NCBI GenBank assembly: GCA_947629135.1 | Contig: CANRCN010000004.1 | Span: forward strand, 1 to 38,282 | Reading direction: 5' to 3' | Source: an uncultured Bacilli bacterium | Lineage (GTDB): Bacteria > Bacillota_I > Bacilli_A > RF39 > UBA660 | DNA length: 38,282 nucleotides | In this document: positions 8,825-17,486 of the stretch, piece after piece | Numbering within the stretch: the stretch's first letter is position 1 | Layout of the letters: each line of letters begins with the position of its first letter | The notes under the pieces: generated by a model | The model's input: only the letters and a program-made list of their open reading frames with translations | Told to the model about the DNA's origin: nothing | Databases searched by the model: none | Position numbers and translations under genes: made by a program

Positions 8825-10770
8825 TTGATTGCATCAGTTATTTTTCTTACAACAATTTTATTAAATGGATAAATATAACTACTATAATTATTTATATAAC
8901 TAATATTTGGAGTTGATATAGAAAGAGCATATTTTGGCTTATCACTTGGAAAGTATGAAACAAAAGCAGTTGAAATTGATTCTGTTTCAAATCTACCATC
9001 ATTATTTGAATCAACAAAAGTTTCACTAGTTCCAGTCTTGCCACTAGGATTTAAACTTAAATCAATATAATTTCTACCAGTTCCTTCTGACATAACCATT
9101 TTTAAAGCCTTTTTTAGTCTATTTAAATATTCTTCTTTTATATCTAAAGTATTTAATACTTGATTATCATAACTAGTAAGTACTTTTTCTTGATCTTGAA
9201 TCTTCGACATTAAATGAAGAGCATATCTGTATCCTCCATTAGCAATTGTTGATATATACTGATTTAACTGAATATTTGTATAAGTATCATATTGACCAAT
9301 AGCAAAGTTCATTAATAATCCTGCATCCTTTTTTTCTCCTTTATAACCTAAGCTTTCATGTGGTAAATCGATTTTCGTTGCGACTCCTAACCCAAATCTT
9401 GAAAAATAATCTCGATAAATATCAAAAGCCTCTTCTTTTATTACAGCTGGTCCATCATAACGATAATTAACACCACCTATTCGAAGAGCAATTTTAAATT
9501 GATAAACATTACTACTTTTACTAATAGCATTCAAATCATTTATATATCCCATTGTATAAATAGAACATTTTTTAGGAGTTGACTTTATCTTAATACATTC
9601 ATCAACCATGAATTCTCCAATTTTAACAGCTCCAAGAGAATAACCCGTTAAAATACTTGCCCCTTTAACAACACTTCCACTTGTCATAGTATCAGTAAAC
9701 GTCCCAACTGTATAATCTTGCATTTTCCCATTTTGATATAATTTTCCAGACATTGCCAAAATACTACCATCATTAGGATCTGAAATTGTTATATAACTTC
9801 GATCAAAATATCTTGTATTAATAGCTCCTTTAGCATTTTTAATCTCATTTTCTAAAGTTTTATCAACTAATTCTTGTAACCTAATATCAATTGTTAAATA
9901 CAAATCTGAACCAACTTTACCATCATGAACTAAAATTTTTTCACCACCTTTTAATTTATAAACCTCCTTCTCCCCTTTTAAATAATCATCATATACATAC
10001 TCCAAATTACTAAGACCAACTGTATCATTCAAACTATATCCTTTTTCTAAATAATAATTTTTATTTTCACTTGTAATCTTTCCTGTATTTCCAAAAATAC
10101 TTTTTAAAGTATCTCCATAAGGATAATAACGATCATAAGTATACTTAGTATCAAATCCTTTTAATTTAAAATTACTCTCTGAAAAAAAAGCAAACTCTTC
10201 ATCAGTTGCATTAGTTTTAATAATTTTATCATCATAAGAATAACCATTATTCATCAAAAAATACAAATAAATAGCTTTTTTATCTTCCTCATTATAACTT
10301 TCTAAATCAGAATCATTAACTAAACTTTTTTTAATTTTATAATAATCACTATCACTTATCTTTCTTCTCTTATAATTATTATAATCTTCTTTAGCTACAC
10401 GATTACTAATTTCTTTATCATTCATTAAGATAAAAAAATCTTTTAAATAAGACTTAGTTAACTTTGAATAATCTAAATCTAAATAATCTTTAACTTTATA
10501 TGCTAAATCAAATTCTTCTTTAACACTTATATCATCAACTTTTTTATAATAAATTGTTTTAACAATTGTATTATCAACTAATAAAACTCCATTTCTATCA
10601 TATATCTTTCCTCTTGGCATTGTATCACCTAATACTTCTTTTTCACTTACTTTATCAAGTAAACTTTTATAATAATCATATTTAATTACTTGTAAATAAT
10701 AAAGTCTTCCAATTATAATAAAGAATAATAAATAAATCAAAATATTTAAAATATTAACTTTTATTCGCAT
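8812..10770 (-). CDS. Class B penicillin-binding protein (PBP2/FtsI/SpoVD-like)
   Basis: TMPRGKIYDRNG start of mature domain; active-site motifs SVVK, SSN and KTG (SGKTGTSET); no PASTA domain seen. Confidence 0.9.
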   Translation of the reverse strand: MRIKVNILNILIYLLFFIIIGRLYYLQVIKYDYYKSLLDKVSEKEVLGDTMPRGKIYDRNGVLLVDNTIVKTIYYKKVDDISVKEEFDLAYKVKDYLDLDYSKLTKSYLKDFFILMNDKEISNRVAKEDYNNYKRRKISDSDYYKIKKSLVNDSDLESYNEEDKKAIYLYFLMNNGYSYDDKIIKTNATDEEFAFFSESNFKLKGFDTKYTYDRYYPYGDTLKSIFGNTGKITSENKNYYLEKGYSLNDTVGLSNLEYVYDDYLKGEKEVYKLKGGEKILVHDGKVGSDLYLTIDIRLQELVDKTLENEIKNAKGAINTRYFDRSYITISDPNDGSILAMSGKLYQNGKMQDYTVGTFTDTMTSGSVVKGASILTGYSLGAVKIGEFMVDECIKIKSTPKKCSIYTMGYINDLNAISKSSNVYQFKIALRIGGVNYRYDGPAVIKEEAFDIYRDYFSRFGLGVATKIDLPHESLGYKGEKKDAGLLMNFAIGQYDTYTNIQLNQYISTIANGGYRYALHLMSKIQDQEKVLTSYDNQVLNTLDIKEEYLNRLKKALKMVMSEGTGRNYIDLSLNPSGKTGTSETFVDSNNDGRFETESISTAFVSYFPSDKPKYALSISTPNISYINNYSSYIYPFNKIVVRKITDAINQLS

Positions 10771-10835
10771 TTTATCACCATTTATATTATTAGTATTTTT
10801 ATTTTTTTTATGAATATAATTACTTAGGTGATACT

Positions 10836-11102
10836 ATGTATGAAAAATTAGTAGAAAATTATGTTAAAAATCTAACTAAAAATGATATATATATGTTTGC
10901 AACTAGTAATAATATTATTTTAAATGATAAAGAATTTGATTATGTTTTTAATACTATTAAATATAATTATAAATTTTTCTTAGGTAATGATTATATGTTA
11001 ATTTTTAATGAAGCTAAGAATTTTTTAAGAAAAGAAAATTATGATAAAATTCTCTCATTATATTTAAGTTATAGAGAAAAATATCAGGATTTTTTTAAAT
11101 AA
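10836..11102 (+). CDS. Small conserved-looking protein, possibly DUF2624-like
   Basis: 88-aa ORF with RBS TTAGGTGATACT; family suggestion from pattern only. Confidence 0.55.
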   Translation: MYEKLVENYVKNLTKNDIYMFATSNNIILNDKEFDYVFNTIKYNYKFFLGNDYMLIFNEAKNFLRKENYDKILSLYLSYREKYQDFFK

Positions 11103-11161
11103 TTATTTGACTTTATGGTAATTTAAGTATATAATATGTAGCCAACAAGGGAGGAACTAAA

Positions 11162-11401
11162 ATGAGTTATAATAATTGGATTTTTGAATATCAAAAAATT
11201 CTTAATAATTATAAAATGCTTATTGCTAAAGGCTATAAAGATATCTTAATTTCAGCAATTGATGCTTTACTAGCTAAGAATGTTAACACGAATATTGATT
11301 TATCAAATCAAATTTCTAAATTACTTAATTTAAAAAGTAATCTTGAAGGTTATTTAGAAAATGATTTAAAAGAATATTATCAATCTGAAAAAGCAATTTA
11401 A
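11162..11401 (+). CDS. Small hypothetical protein (79 aa)
   Basis: ATG preceded by GGGAGGAACTAAA; helical composition; followed by a terminator hairpin. Confidence 0.6.
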   Translation: MSYNNWIFEYQKILNNYKMLIAKGYKDILISAIDALLAKNVNTNIDLSNQISKLLNLKSNLEGYLENDLKEYYQSEKAI

Positions 11402-11424
11402 AACATGGCCTTAAACCATGTTTT
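11400..11424. terminator. Bidirectional terminator hairpin
   Basis: AAAACATGG / CCATGTTTT with flanking T/A runs between convergent genes. Confidence 0.7.
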
Positions 11425-11428
11425 ATTT

Positions 11429-12352
11429 TTAAAATCCATATCTTAATATTTCAAATGTTGCTTTAGGTCTTCCGAAGGAACTTGCTGCTGCTTCACTTTC
11501 ATATAGTAAATCAAAATACGTTCCTTTATTAAAACCAATCGCACCACCTGTATCAAGCATAACTGCTATAATTGGCTCAGCTGATATTCCTTTTATTCTA
11601 ATAATTGTTCCAAATCCTAAACTTCTATCTCCTGCAACAATTCTAATACTACCAAAAGTTTTATCATTATAGTAGATATTACCACCACCTACATATTCAC
11701 CATGAGCAACCATACCACCACATCCAACACAATCAGGGCCATAAGCTGTCATAAGTCCTACATAAGTATTTTTTACAGTTGCTGCTTGAACTGCAGCCAT
11801 ATTTGGTGCATAACTACCTTTAGGTGTTACTTGATTATTTTGATTATCATTACTACTTTGATTATTACTATTTTGATCATTTTGAGGAGCTTCTTCTTTG
11901 GATGGTTCTGAAACTTCTTCCTTAGGAGTTTCTATTTCTTCTTCCTTTGGTTTTTCAACTTCCTTAATTTCTTCTTTTTTCTCTTCTACTTTAATTTCAG
12001 GTGTTTTTTCCTCAATTTTTGGTTGTTCTTCTTGCTCAGAAACTTCAACTTCTGTTGCCTTATCAGAACTTTCAACAACCTCTTTATCTTCTATTTTATT
12101 TTCTTCCTTTTCTTCTTTTACAGATTCTTTATCTGTATCAACCAAAACTTTATTTTCATTATTTTCTTTCCCTTTTTGACTTTCTTTTAAATTCTTACTT
12201 TCAGTTCCAACTTGATTTACAATACTAGATGATATTAATTGTAAGTTCATCTTTTCAGGTTTTGATATATCAATATATAAGAACCCTCCAAGTGTAATAA
12301 CTAAAAGAGAAACTAACAACCCCTTCAATACGTTGTTTAAAAATAATTTCAT
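11429..12352 (-). CDS. Membrane-anchored 3D-domain cell-wall protein with long KE-rich linker
   Basis: N-terminal TM, ~120-aa E/K/S-rich linker, C-terminal 3D domain GLMTAYGPDCVGCGG...AGDRSLGFGTIIRIKG...VMLDTGGAIGFNKGTYFDLL. AAGGAG RBS precedes ATG at 12352 (ORF track start is 12382). Confidence 0.88.
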   Translation of the reverse strand: MKLFLNNVLKGLLVSLLVITLGGFLYIDISKPEKMNLQLISSSIVNQVGTESKNLKESQKGKENNENKVLVDTDKESVKEEKEENKIEDKEVVESSDKATEVEVSEQEEQPKIEEKTPEIKVEEKKEEIKEVEKPKEEEIETPKEEVSEPSKEEAPQNDQNSNNQSSNDNQNNQVTPKGSYAPNMAAVQAATVKNTYVGLMTAYGPDCVGCGGMVAHGEYVGGGNIYYNDKTFGSIRIVAGDRSLGFGTIIRIKGISAEPIIAVMLDTGGAIGFNKGTYFDLLYESEAAASSFGRPKATFEILRYGF

Positions 12353-12607
12353 AAAATCTCCTTGTATAGATAATTCTAACATAAATTAAAAAAAATAGCA
12401 ATGCCAATTACTACCAATATAATGTTATTTATCTTTAATATAATATTTATTAGATACATTTTTCTTTTATTTATTAATATAATATATAAATATTTTACAA
12501 AAATTAAATTTCTTTATTATTTTATTCTTATAAATGTAAAATTATGTATATTTTTATATACATATTATATACTTTTAATAATAAAAGAACTAGTAAAACT
12601 AATTCTC

Positions 12608-13165
12608 TTATAGACCTTCTTCAAGATACATATCAAATAATTCTTTAAATCGATTATAATGAACTACTTCTCTTTGTCTTAACCATAAAAGCGGCCCTAA
12701 AACATCTGGATCATCAGTTAAATCAATTAAATTTTCATAAACAGCTCTTGCTTTTTGTTCAGCAGCCATATCTTCCATTAAATCAGCTTTAGGATCTCCT
12801 GTTGTTGATACATAAGTAATGGTAAATGGAACTCCATTAGCATCTGTTGGATATAGAGCTTTTTTATGTTCAGCATAATGAGAATCAAGTCCTGCTGCTT
12901 TAATTTCCTCAGGAGTTGCATTCTTCATTAATTGATAAATCATTGTTGCAATCATTTCAAGATGAGCAAGCTCCTCCGTTCCAATATCCGTAAGTAAAGC
13001 TTTTCCCCTATTATCTGGCATTGTATATCTTTGATTTAAATATCTTAGAGCAGCTGCTAATTCACTTTGAGAACCACCATATTGAGTAACTAAAAGTTTA
13101 GCCATTCTTAAATCTTTATTCTTAATATTTATAGGATATTGTAATCTCTTTTCGTATGCCCACAT
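12608..13165 (-). CDS. cotJC: CotJC / manganese catalase-like spore coat protein
   Basis: MWAYEKRLQYPINIKNKDLRMAKLLVTQYGGSQSELAAALRYLNQRY...LLTDIGTEELAHLEMIATMIYQL; start chosen at MWAYEK, 1 nt after the upstream stop. Confidence 0.9.
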   Translation of the reverse strand: MWAYEKRLQYPINIKNKDLRMAKLLVTQYGGSQSELAAALRYLNQRYTMPDNRGKALLTDIGTEELAHLEMIATMIYQLMKNATPEEIKAAGLDSHYAEHKKALYPTDANGVPFTITYVSTTGDPKADLMEDMAAEQKARAVYENLIDLTDDPDVLGPLLWLRQREVVHYNRFKELFDMYLEEGL

Positions 13166-13166
13166 C

Positions 13167-13631
13167 TTACATCTCCCATGGCCATTTATCTTGTTCCCAA
13201 GCATATGGAGTCTTTGTCATATCTCCACTTGAAACCTTAATAGGACCATATCTCCTTTCATAATTTTGCATTAGTTCAAGAGTCATCTTTCGATACTTAT
13301 TAAACAAATCTAAAGCTTCTTTATCATTTGGAAAATTATCTAAATATAAACTTAAATCATGAGCTGCAAAAGACATTTGACCAATATTTAACATAGCTTC
13401 TTCTTGTTCACTATTAACTTTAATCTTATATGGTTGATAATTTTTATACTGATTATATAAATTCTTGAACATATTACCTCTTGTATATCCTTCATAAGGA
13501 GTATACAAAGATAATTTATTACTGCTTGCTGATTCATTATAGTTATCTAAACTTAAAGGACCATTATTCATATTACTATTTCCTTTAAAGTTCGTGAAAA
13601 AATCTATTTCATCAAACATACTGTAATCCAT
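13167..13631 (-). CDS. CotJA-like + CotJB fused spore coat protein
   Basis: C-terminal half matches the CotJB pattern (IGQMSFAAHDLSLYLDNFPNDKEALDLFNKYRKMTLELMQNYERRYGPI..TKTPYAWEQDKWPWEM); middle LYTPYEGYTRGNMFKNLYNQYKNYQP resembles CotJA. Confidence 0.78.
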   Translation of the reverse strand: MDYSMFDEIDFFTNFKGNSNMNNGPLSLDNYNESASSNKLSLYTPYEGYTRGNMFKNLYNQYKNYQPYKIKVNSEQEEAMLNIGQMSFAAHDLSLYLDNFPNDKEALDLFNKYRKMTLELMQNYERRYGPIKVSSGDMTKTPYAWEQDKWPWEM

Positions 13632-13668
13632 TTCATCCTCCTATCATTATAATTTATTAATAACAAAA

Positions 13669-13695
13669 AAATAGTTATAAGACAAATAACTATTT
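13669..13695 (-). terminator. Hairpin terminator upstream of cotJ operon
   Basis: AAATAGTTAT / ATAACTATTT, 7-nt loop, T-run on minus strand. Confidence 0.65.
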
Positions 13696-14026
13696 ATTTT
13701 AAAATTTTTATATCTTTTACATCATCTATAGCAATTATTTCATTATCCATTGTAATTATATGATTATTAACTACACCTGCAATTTGACATTCTTTTTCTT
13801 CTTTATCAATATACAAGATTACTCTCGTATTAAAAATATAACTATTTTGATTAATTAATTCTTTAATTTTTTCTCTTACAGTAAGTTTATCATAGTTATT
13901 ATTATATTTCTTATTTTCTTTAGTTTTTTCTATTTTTACATCTTCTTTTAAACTATCAAAAACTTCTTTATTAGTATGAACTTTACCTTTTAATTCATTT
14001 TGATATATTTTAGGTAACTTTTTCAA
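13694..14026 (-). CDS. Hypothetical protein (~110 aa)
   Basis: ORF track start (14095) overlaps the divergent FtsW-like gene; GGGAGTGATATT-TTG gives a likelier TTG start at 14026 (MKKLPKIYQNELKGKVHTNKEVFDSL...). Confidence 0.65.
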   Translation of the reverse strand: MKKLPKIYQNELKGKVHTNKEVFDSLKEDVKIEKTKENKKYNNNYDKLTVREKIKELINQNSYIFNTRVILYIDKEEKECQIAGVVNNHIITMDNEIIAIDDVKDIKILK

Positions 14027-14093
14027 AATATCACTCCCATTTAAATATATGCTTATTGGTATATATTTATTAATTTTTTTCCATAATAATAAC

Positions 14094-15209
14094 ATGAAAA
14101 CAAATAGAACTAGTATAAATATTATTATTTCGCTTATTATCTTTTCTTTAATTAGTATCTTGACAATTTATACAACCAAAGTCTTCTTAGATTCTTCTTT
14201 AGGAAACCTTTATTTAAAACAATTAATTTTTTATTTAATTGGTGGAGTGGTTACTATTTTTATAACTTATAAAGGTTTTAGTCTTATTACAAGATACCAT
14301 TATTTAATATATATAGGAGTTAATCTCTTATTATTAAGTTTACTCTTATTTGGTATTAGTATTAATGGAAGTAAATGTTGGCTATTTATAGGACCAATTA
14401 GTTTTCAACCTAGTGAATTAATGAAGATTAGTTTGATTATTACTTTATCAGCTGTTATTTCTAAATATAAAATGAAACATGATAAATCATTAAAAAAAGA
14501 GTTTAGATTACTTTTAAAACTTCTTATTCTAACTCTTATTCCAAGTATTTTAACTTTTCTTGAACCAGATACAGGGGTTGTTATTATTTATTTTTTAATA
14601 CTTTTAACAATGATAATATTTGCTAATCTTAATAAAAAATGGTATATAATTGGTAGTTTATTGATTATATCTATAATTGGAACTTTCTTATTTTTATATA
14701 TTTTTGAAAGAGATTTATTTTTAAATATTGTAGGTGATAATATTTTTTATAGATTAGATAGAATTTTTAACTGGGCATCATCTAGTGGATTTCAACTTGA
14801 AAACAGTTTAATTGCCATTGCCTCTTCTGGAATAACAGGTTTTGGATTTAATCAAAATCCTGTTTATTTTCCAGAACCCCAAACAGATTTTATCTTTGCA
14901 ACCTATACAGCTAACTTTGGTTTTCTAGGAGCTATATTTTTAATTTTTATAATTATTATCTTTGATACTTCCATTTTAAGATTAGCAACAACTAAAATTA
15001 AACTTCAAGATAAATATATAATCATTGGTATTTTTATCATGCTCTTTTATGGTCAAGTTCAAAATATTGCTATGACTTTAGGACTCCTACCTATAACAGG
15101 AATTCCTCTCCCTTTTATTAGCTATGGTGGTTCTTCTTTACTTTCTTACCTATTTATAATTGGAATTATTTTAAATATTAATCGTGAAAGATTACGTTAT
15201 AGGAATTAA
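14094..15209 (+). CDS. FtsW/RodA/SpoVE family SEDS protein
   Basis: Polytopic with NGSKCWLFIGPISFQPSELMKI, EPDTGVVIIY, ILPITGIPLPFISYGGSSLLSY-type SEDS motifs. Confidence 0.92.
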   Translation: MKTNRTSINIIISLIIFSLISILTIYTTKVFLDSSLGNLYLKQLIFYLIGGVVTIFITYKGFSLITRYHYLIYIGVNLLLLSLLLFGISINGSKCWLFIGPISFQPSELMKISLIITLSAVISKYKMKHDKSLKKEFRLLLKLLILTLIPSILTFLEPDTGVVIIYFLILLTMIIFANLNKKWYIIGSLLIISIIGTFLFLYIFERDLFLNIVGDNIFYRLDRIFNWASSSGFQLENSLIAIASSGITGFGFNQNPVYFPEPQTDFIFATYTANFGFLGAIFLIFIIIIFDTSILRLATTKIKLQDKYIIIGIFIMLFYGQVQNIAMTLGLLPITGIPLPFISYGGSSLLSYLFIIGIILNINRERLRYRN

Positions 15210-15247
15210 GTTATAAAAAATTACATAAAATTTTTTAGGTGATCTTA

Positions 15248-16621
15248 ATGCAAAAAGTAATAATAAATCCTGTTTATGGTGGTCAAGAATCTGGTAATGT
15301 TAGTGGAAATATAATCGAAAAAGATTTTAATTTAGAAATATCTAAAAAAATTTATAATAATTTAAAAAATCGAGGAATTGATGTTTATTTAGTAAGAGAT
15401 GATGATACTACTTTATCAGACGAAGAAAGACTTTTAATTATAAGTAATTTCTTAAGTGGTAACGATGATGAAGTAATTCTTTTATCTAATATGCTTGCAA
15501 GTGGAAATGATTCAGGTGCTGAAATTATCTATGCTCTTAGAAATGATGACGAACTAGCACGTGAAATAAGTAATTATATTGAAGAAGCTGGTCAAAATAT
15601 ATTAAAATATTATCAACTTAGAAACCCCAATAATACTGCTCTTGACTATTATAGTATTATTGGAGATGTAGAAGATAATATTGAAAGTATCATTGTAAGT
15701 TATGGTTACCCTACTAACTCCCTCGACAATGATTTTTTAAATAACAATATTGATAATTTAGCTAATGCTGTTTCAGATGCTATTTATGATTATTTAAAAA
15801 AAGTTAATATTTATATTGTTCAAGCTGGAGATTCGTTATATAAAATTGCTCAAAAATTTAATACAACAGTTGATGCTATCAAAGACTTAAATAATCTAAC
15901 ATCTAATAATCTTTCTATCGGACAAGAATTATTTATTCCAAGAACAAGTTCTGAAACTCCACCTTCAAATAATAAAGATGAAAATTTCTTTAATTATACT
16001 GTTGAATTTGGTGACACTTTATATTCCTTAGCTAAAGAATATAATACGACTGTCAATGTTTTAAAAGAAATTAATAATTTAACTAACAATGCTTTGAGAA
16101 TTGGTCAAGTTTTAAAAATACCAACAAGAATTACCGAAGAAGATACTAATAACTATATTATTTATACTGTTAAATCTGGAGATTCTTTATATCAAATTGC
16201 TAGAAACTATGGTGTAACCGTTGATGAAATAAAAAATTTAAATGGTTTAAGTAGTAATCTTTTATCAATAGGACAAATGTTAAAAATACCAACTCAAATA
16301 AATAATAATCAAGAAAATTATTTAACCTATACAGTTAAATCAGGTGATTCTTTATATAAAATTGCTAATTTATATGGAACCTCGGTAGATGAAATTAAAG
16401 AATTAAATAATTTAACTAGTAATAATTTATCAATTGGTCAAAAACTAAAAATACCTAATTCTAATACTCCAAGTTATATTAGTTATACTGTTAAGTCTGG
16501 CGACTCTTTATATAAAATTGCTAATTTATATGGAACCTCAGTAGATAAAATTAAAGAATTAAATAGATTAACATCTAATAATCTTTCAATTGGTCAAATA
16601 TTAAGAATACCAACAAGTTAA
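15248..16621 (+). CDS. Degenerate N-acetylmuramoyl-L-alanine amidase (Amidase_3-like) domain with five LysM repeats
   Basis: N-terminal IINPVYGGQESGNVSGNIIEKDFNLEIS aligns by eye with amidase_3; five LysM units of form YTVKSGDSLYKIAxxYGTSVDEIKELNNLTSNNLSIGQxLKIP. ATG at 15248 after TTAGGTGAT. Confidence 0.88.
   Translation: MQKVIINPVYGGQESGNVSGNIIEKDFNLEISKKIYNNLKNRGIDVYLVRDDDTTLSDEERLLIISNFLSGNDDEVILLSNMLASGNDSGAEIIYALRNDDELAREISNYIEEAGQNILKYYQLRNPNNTALDYYSIIGDVEDNIESIIVSYGYPTNSLDNDFLNNNIDNLANAVSDAIYDYLKKVNIYIVQAGDSLYKIAQKFNTTVDAIKDLNNLTSNNLSIGQELFIPRTSSETPPSNNKDENFFNYTVEFGDTLYSLAKEYNTTVNVLKEINNLTNNALRIGQVLKIPTRITEEDTNNYIIYTVKSGDSLYQIARNYGVTVDEIKNLNGLSSNLLSIGQMLKIPTQINNNQENYLTYTVKSGDSLYKIANLYGTSVDEIKELNNLTSNNLSIGQKLKIPNSNTPSYISYTVKSGDSLYKIANLYGTSVDKIKELNRLTSNNLSIGQILRIPTS
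16318..16620 (+). repeat. Near-identical LysM repeat units 4 and 5
   Basis: Shared stretch tctttatataaaattgctaatttatatggaacctc(g/a)gtagat(g/a)aaattaaagaattaaat in both units. Confidence 0.8.
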
Positions 16622-16633
16622 TGATAAATTTAA

Positions 16634-17467
16634 TTATTTTTTAAGTGAATTTTCATTAGGAAGACAATTTATTCTAATTACTAAATCTTTATGAATATCT
16701 TCTAATAAATCACGATAACTTTCTGACATACCTACCCAACCAAAATGTTGTCCAAAATATATTCTATTTCTCATAAATTCTTCTTCAAAATAAGTTATAT
16801 CCAGATTCTCTATAGATTTTACACAAGCATCTGAATACGATTTAAATTCTTTTTCTTCCAAAATCTTTTTAATTAAATCAAATAATTCGTCATTTACTAA
16901 TTCTCCATTACAAAAATTAGGATTTCTTACTAAATCATAATAAATATGTTCATGTTTTTCCCCAGGTAAATATGTTTTATCGAAATATGTGTCTTTCCAT
17001 TTATCATCGCTATCTACATAATATCCAAATATAAATTCTTTAGGTATATAATCTAAATCAGCACATACAATATCCATTAAAGATTTACGCCTTTCTTTAC
17101 TATTCCATTCAGAATGTGTAGTATATCCTAAATATATTTTTTCTCCTTTACTATTTTTTATGATAGCTGGATATAAAACTATTACATTAATTATTTTATG
17201 CAAAGAAGAATCTAGTCCAGCACTATAATTATAACATGATAATGTATTAGATATTTCCTCATCATCAACACCTAATATACCTGTAGCCCAAACATTACCA
17301 TTGATACTATAATAAGAACTATCAATCTTTAATCCATTTTTTAATATATTATTAGCAGTTTCAAGACGTTGTTCAAAATTTCCAAATCTAATAGTATGAA
17401 GACCAACTCCAAAATATTTATAAGGTTCAATTTGTTCAATTAACTTATCATCTATTACTTTTTCCAC
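16634..17467 (-). CDS. Uncharacterised protein (277 aa)
   Basis: Long ORF with RBS (AGGAGGATTAAAGTGG); contains YFGVGLHTIRFGNFEQRLETANNILKNGLKI and IPKEFIFGYYVD; no confident family. Confidence 0.7.
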   Translation of the reverse strand: MEKVIDDKLIEQIEPYKYFGVGLHTIRFGNFEQRLETANNILKNGLKIDSSYYSINGNVWATGILGVDDEEISNTLSCYNYSAGLDSSLHKIINVIVLYPAIIKNSKGEKIYLGYTTHSEWNSKERRKSLMDIVCADLDYIPKEFIFGYYVDSDDKWKDTYFDKTYLPGEKHEHIYYDLVRNPNFCNGELVNDELFDLIKKILEEKEFKSYSDACVKSIENLDITYFEEEFMRNRIYFGQHFGWVGMSESYRDLLEDIHKDLVIRINCLPNENSLKK

Positions 17468-17486
17468 TTTAATCCTCCTATTACAT

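Noticed and set aside
11702-12228. Three plus-strand ORFs (11702-11911, 11898-12179, 12001-12228)
   Set aside because: Antisense to the KE-rich linker of the 3D-domain protein; Ser/Phe/Leu-rich translations are complements of GAA/AAA codons.
12401-12613. Plus-strand 70-aa hydrophobic ORF in an intergenic gap
   Set aside because: Extremely AT-rich, no RBS, runs into the cotJC 3' end; likely chance ORF.
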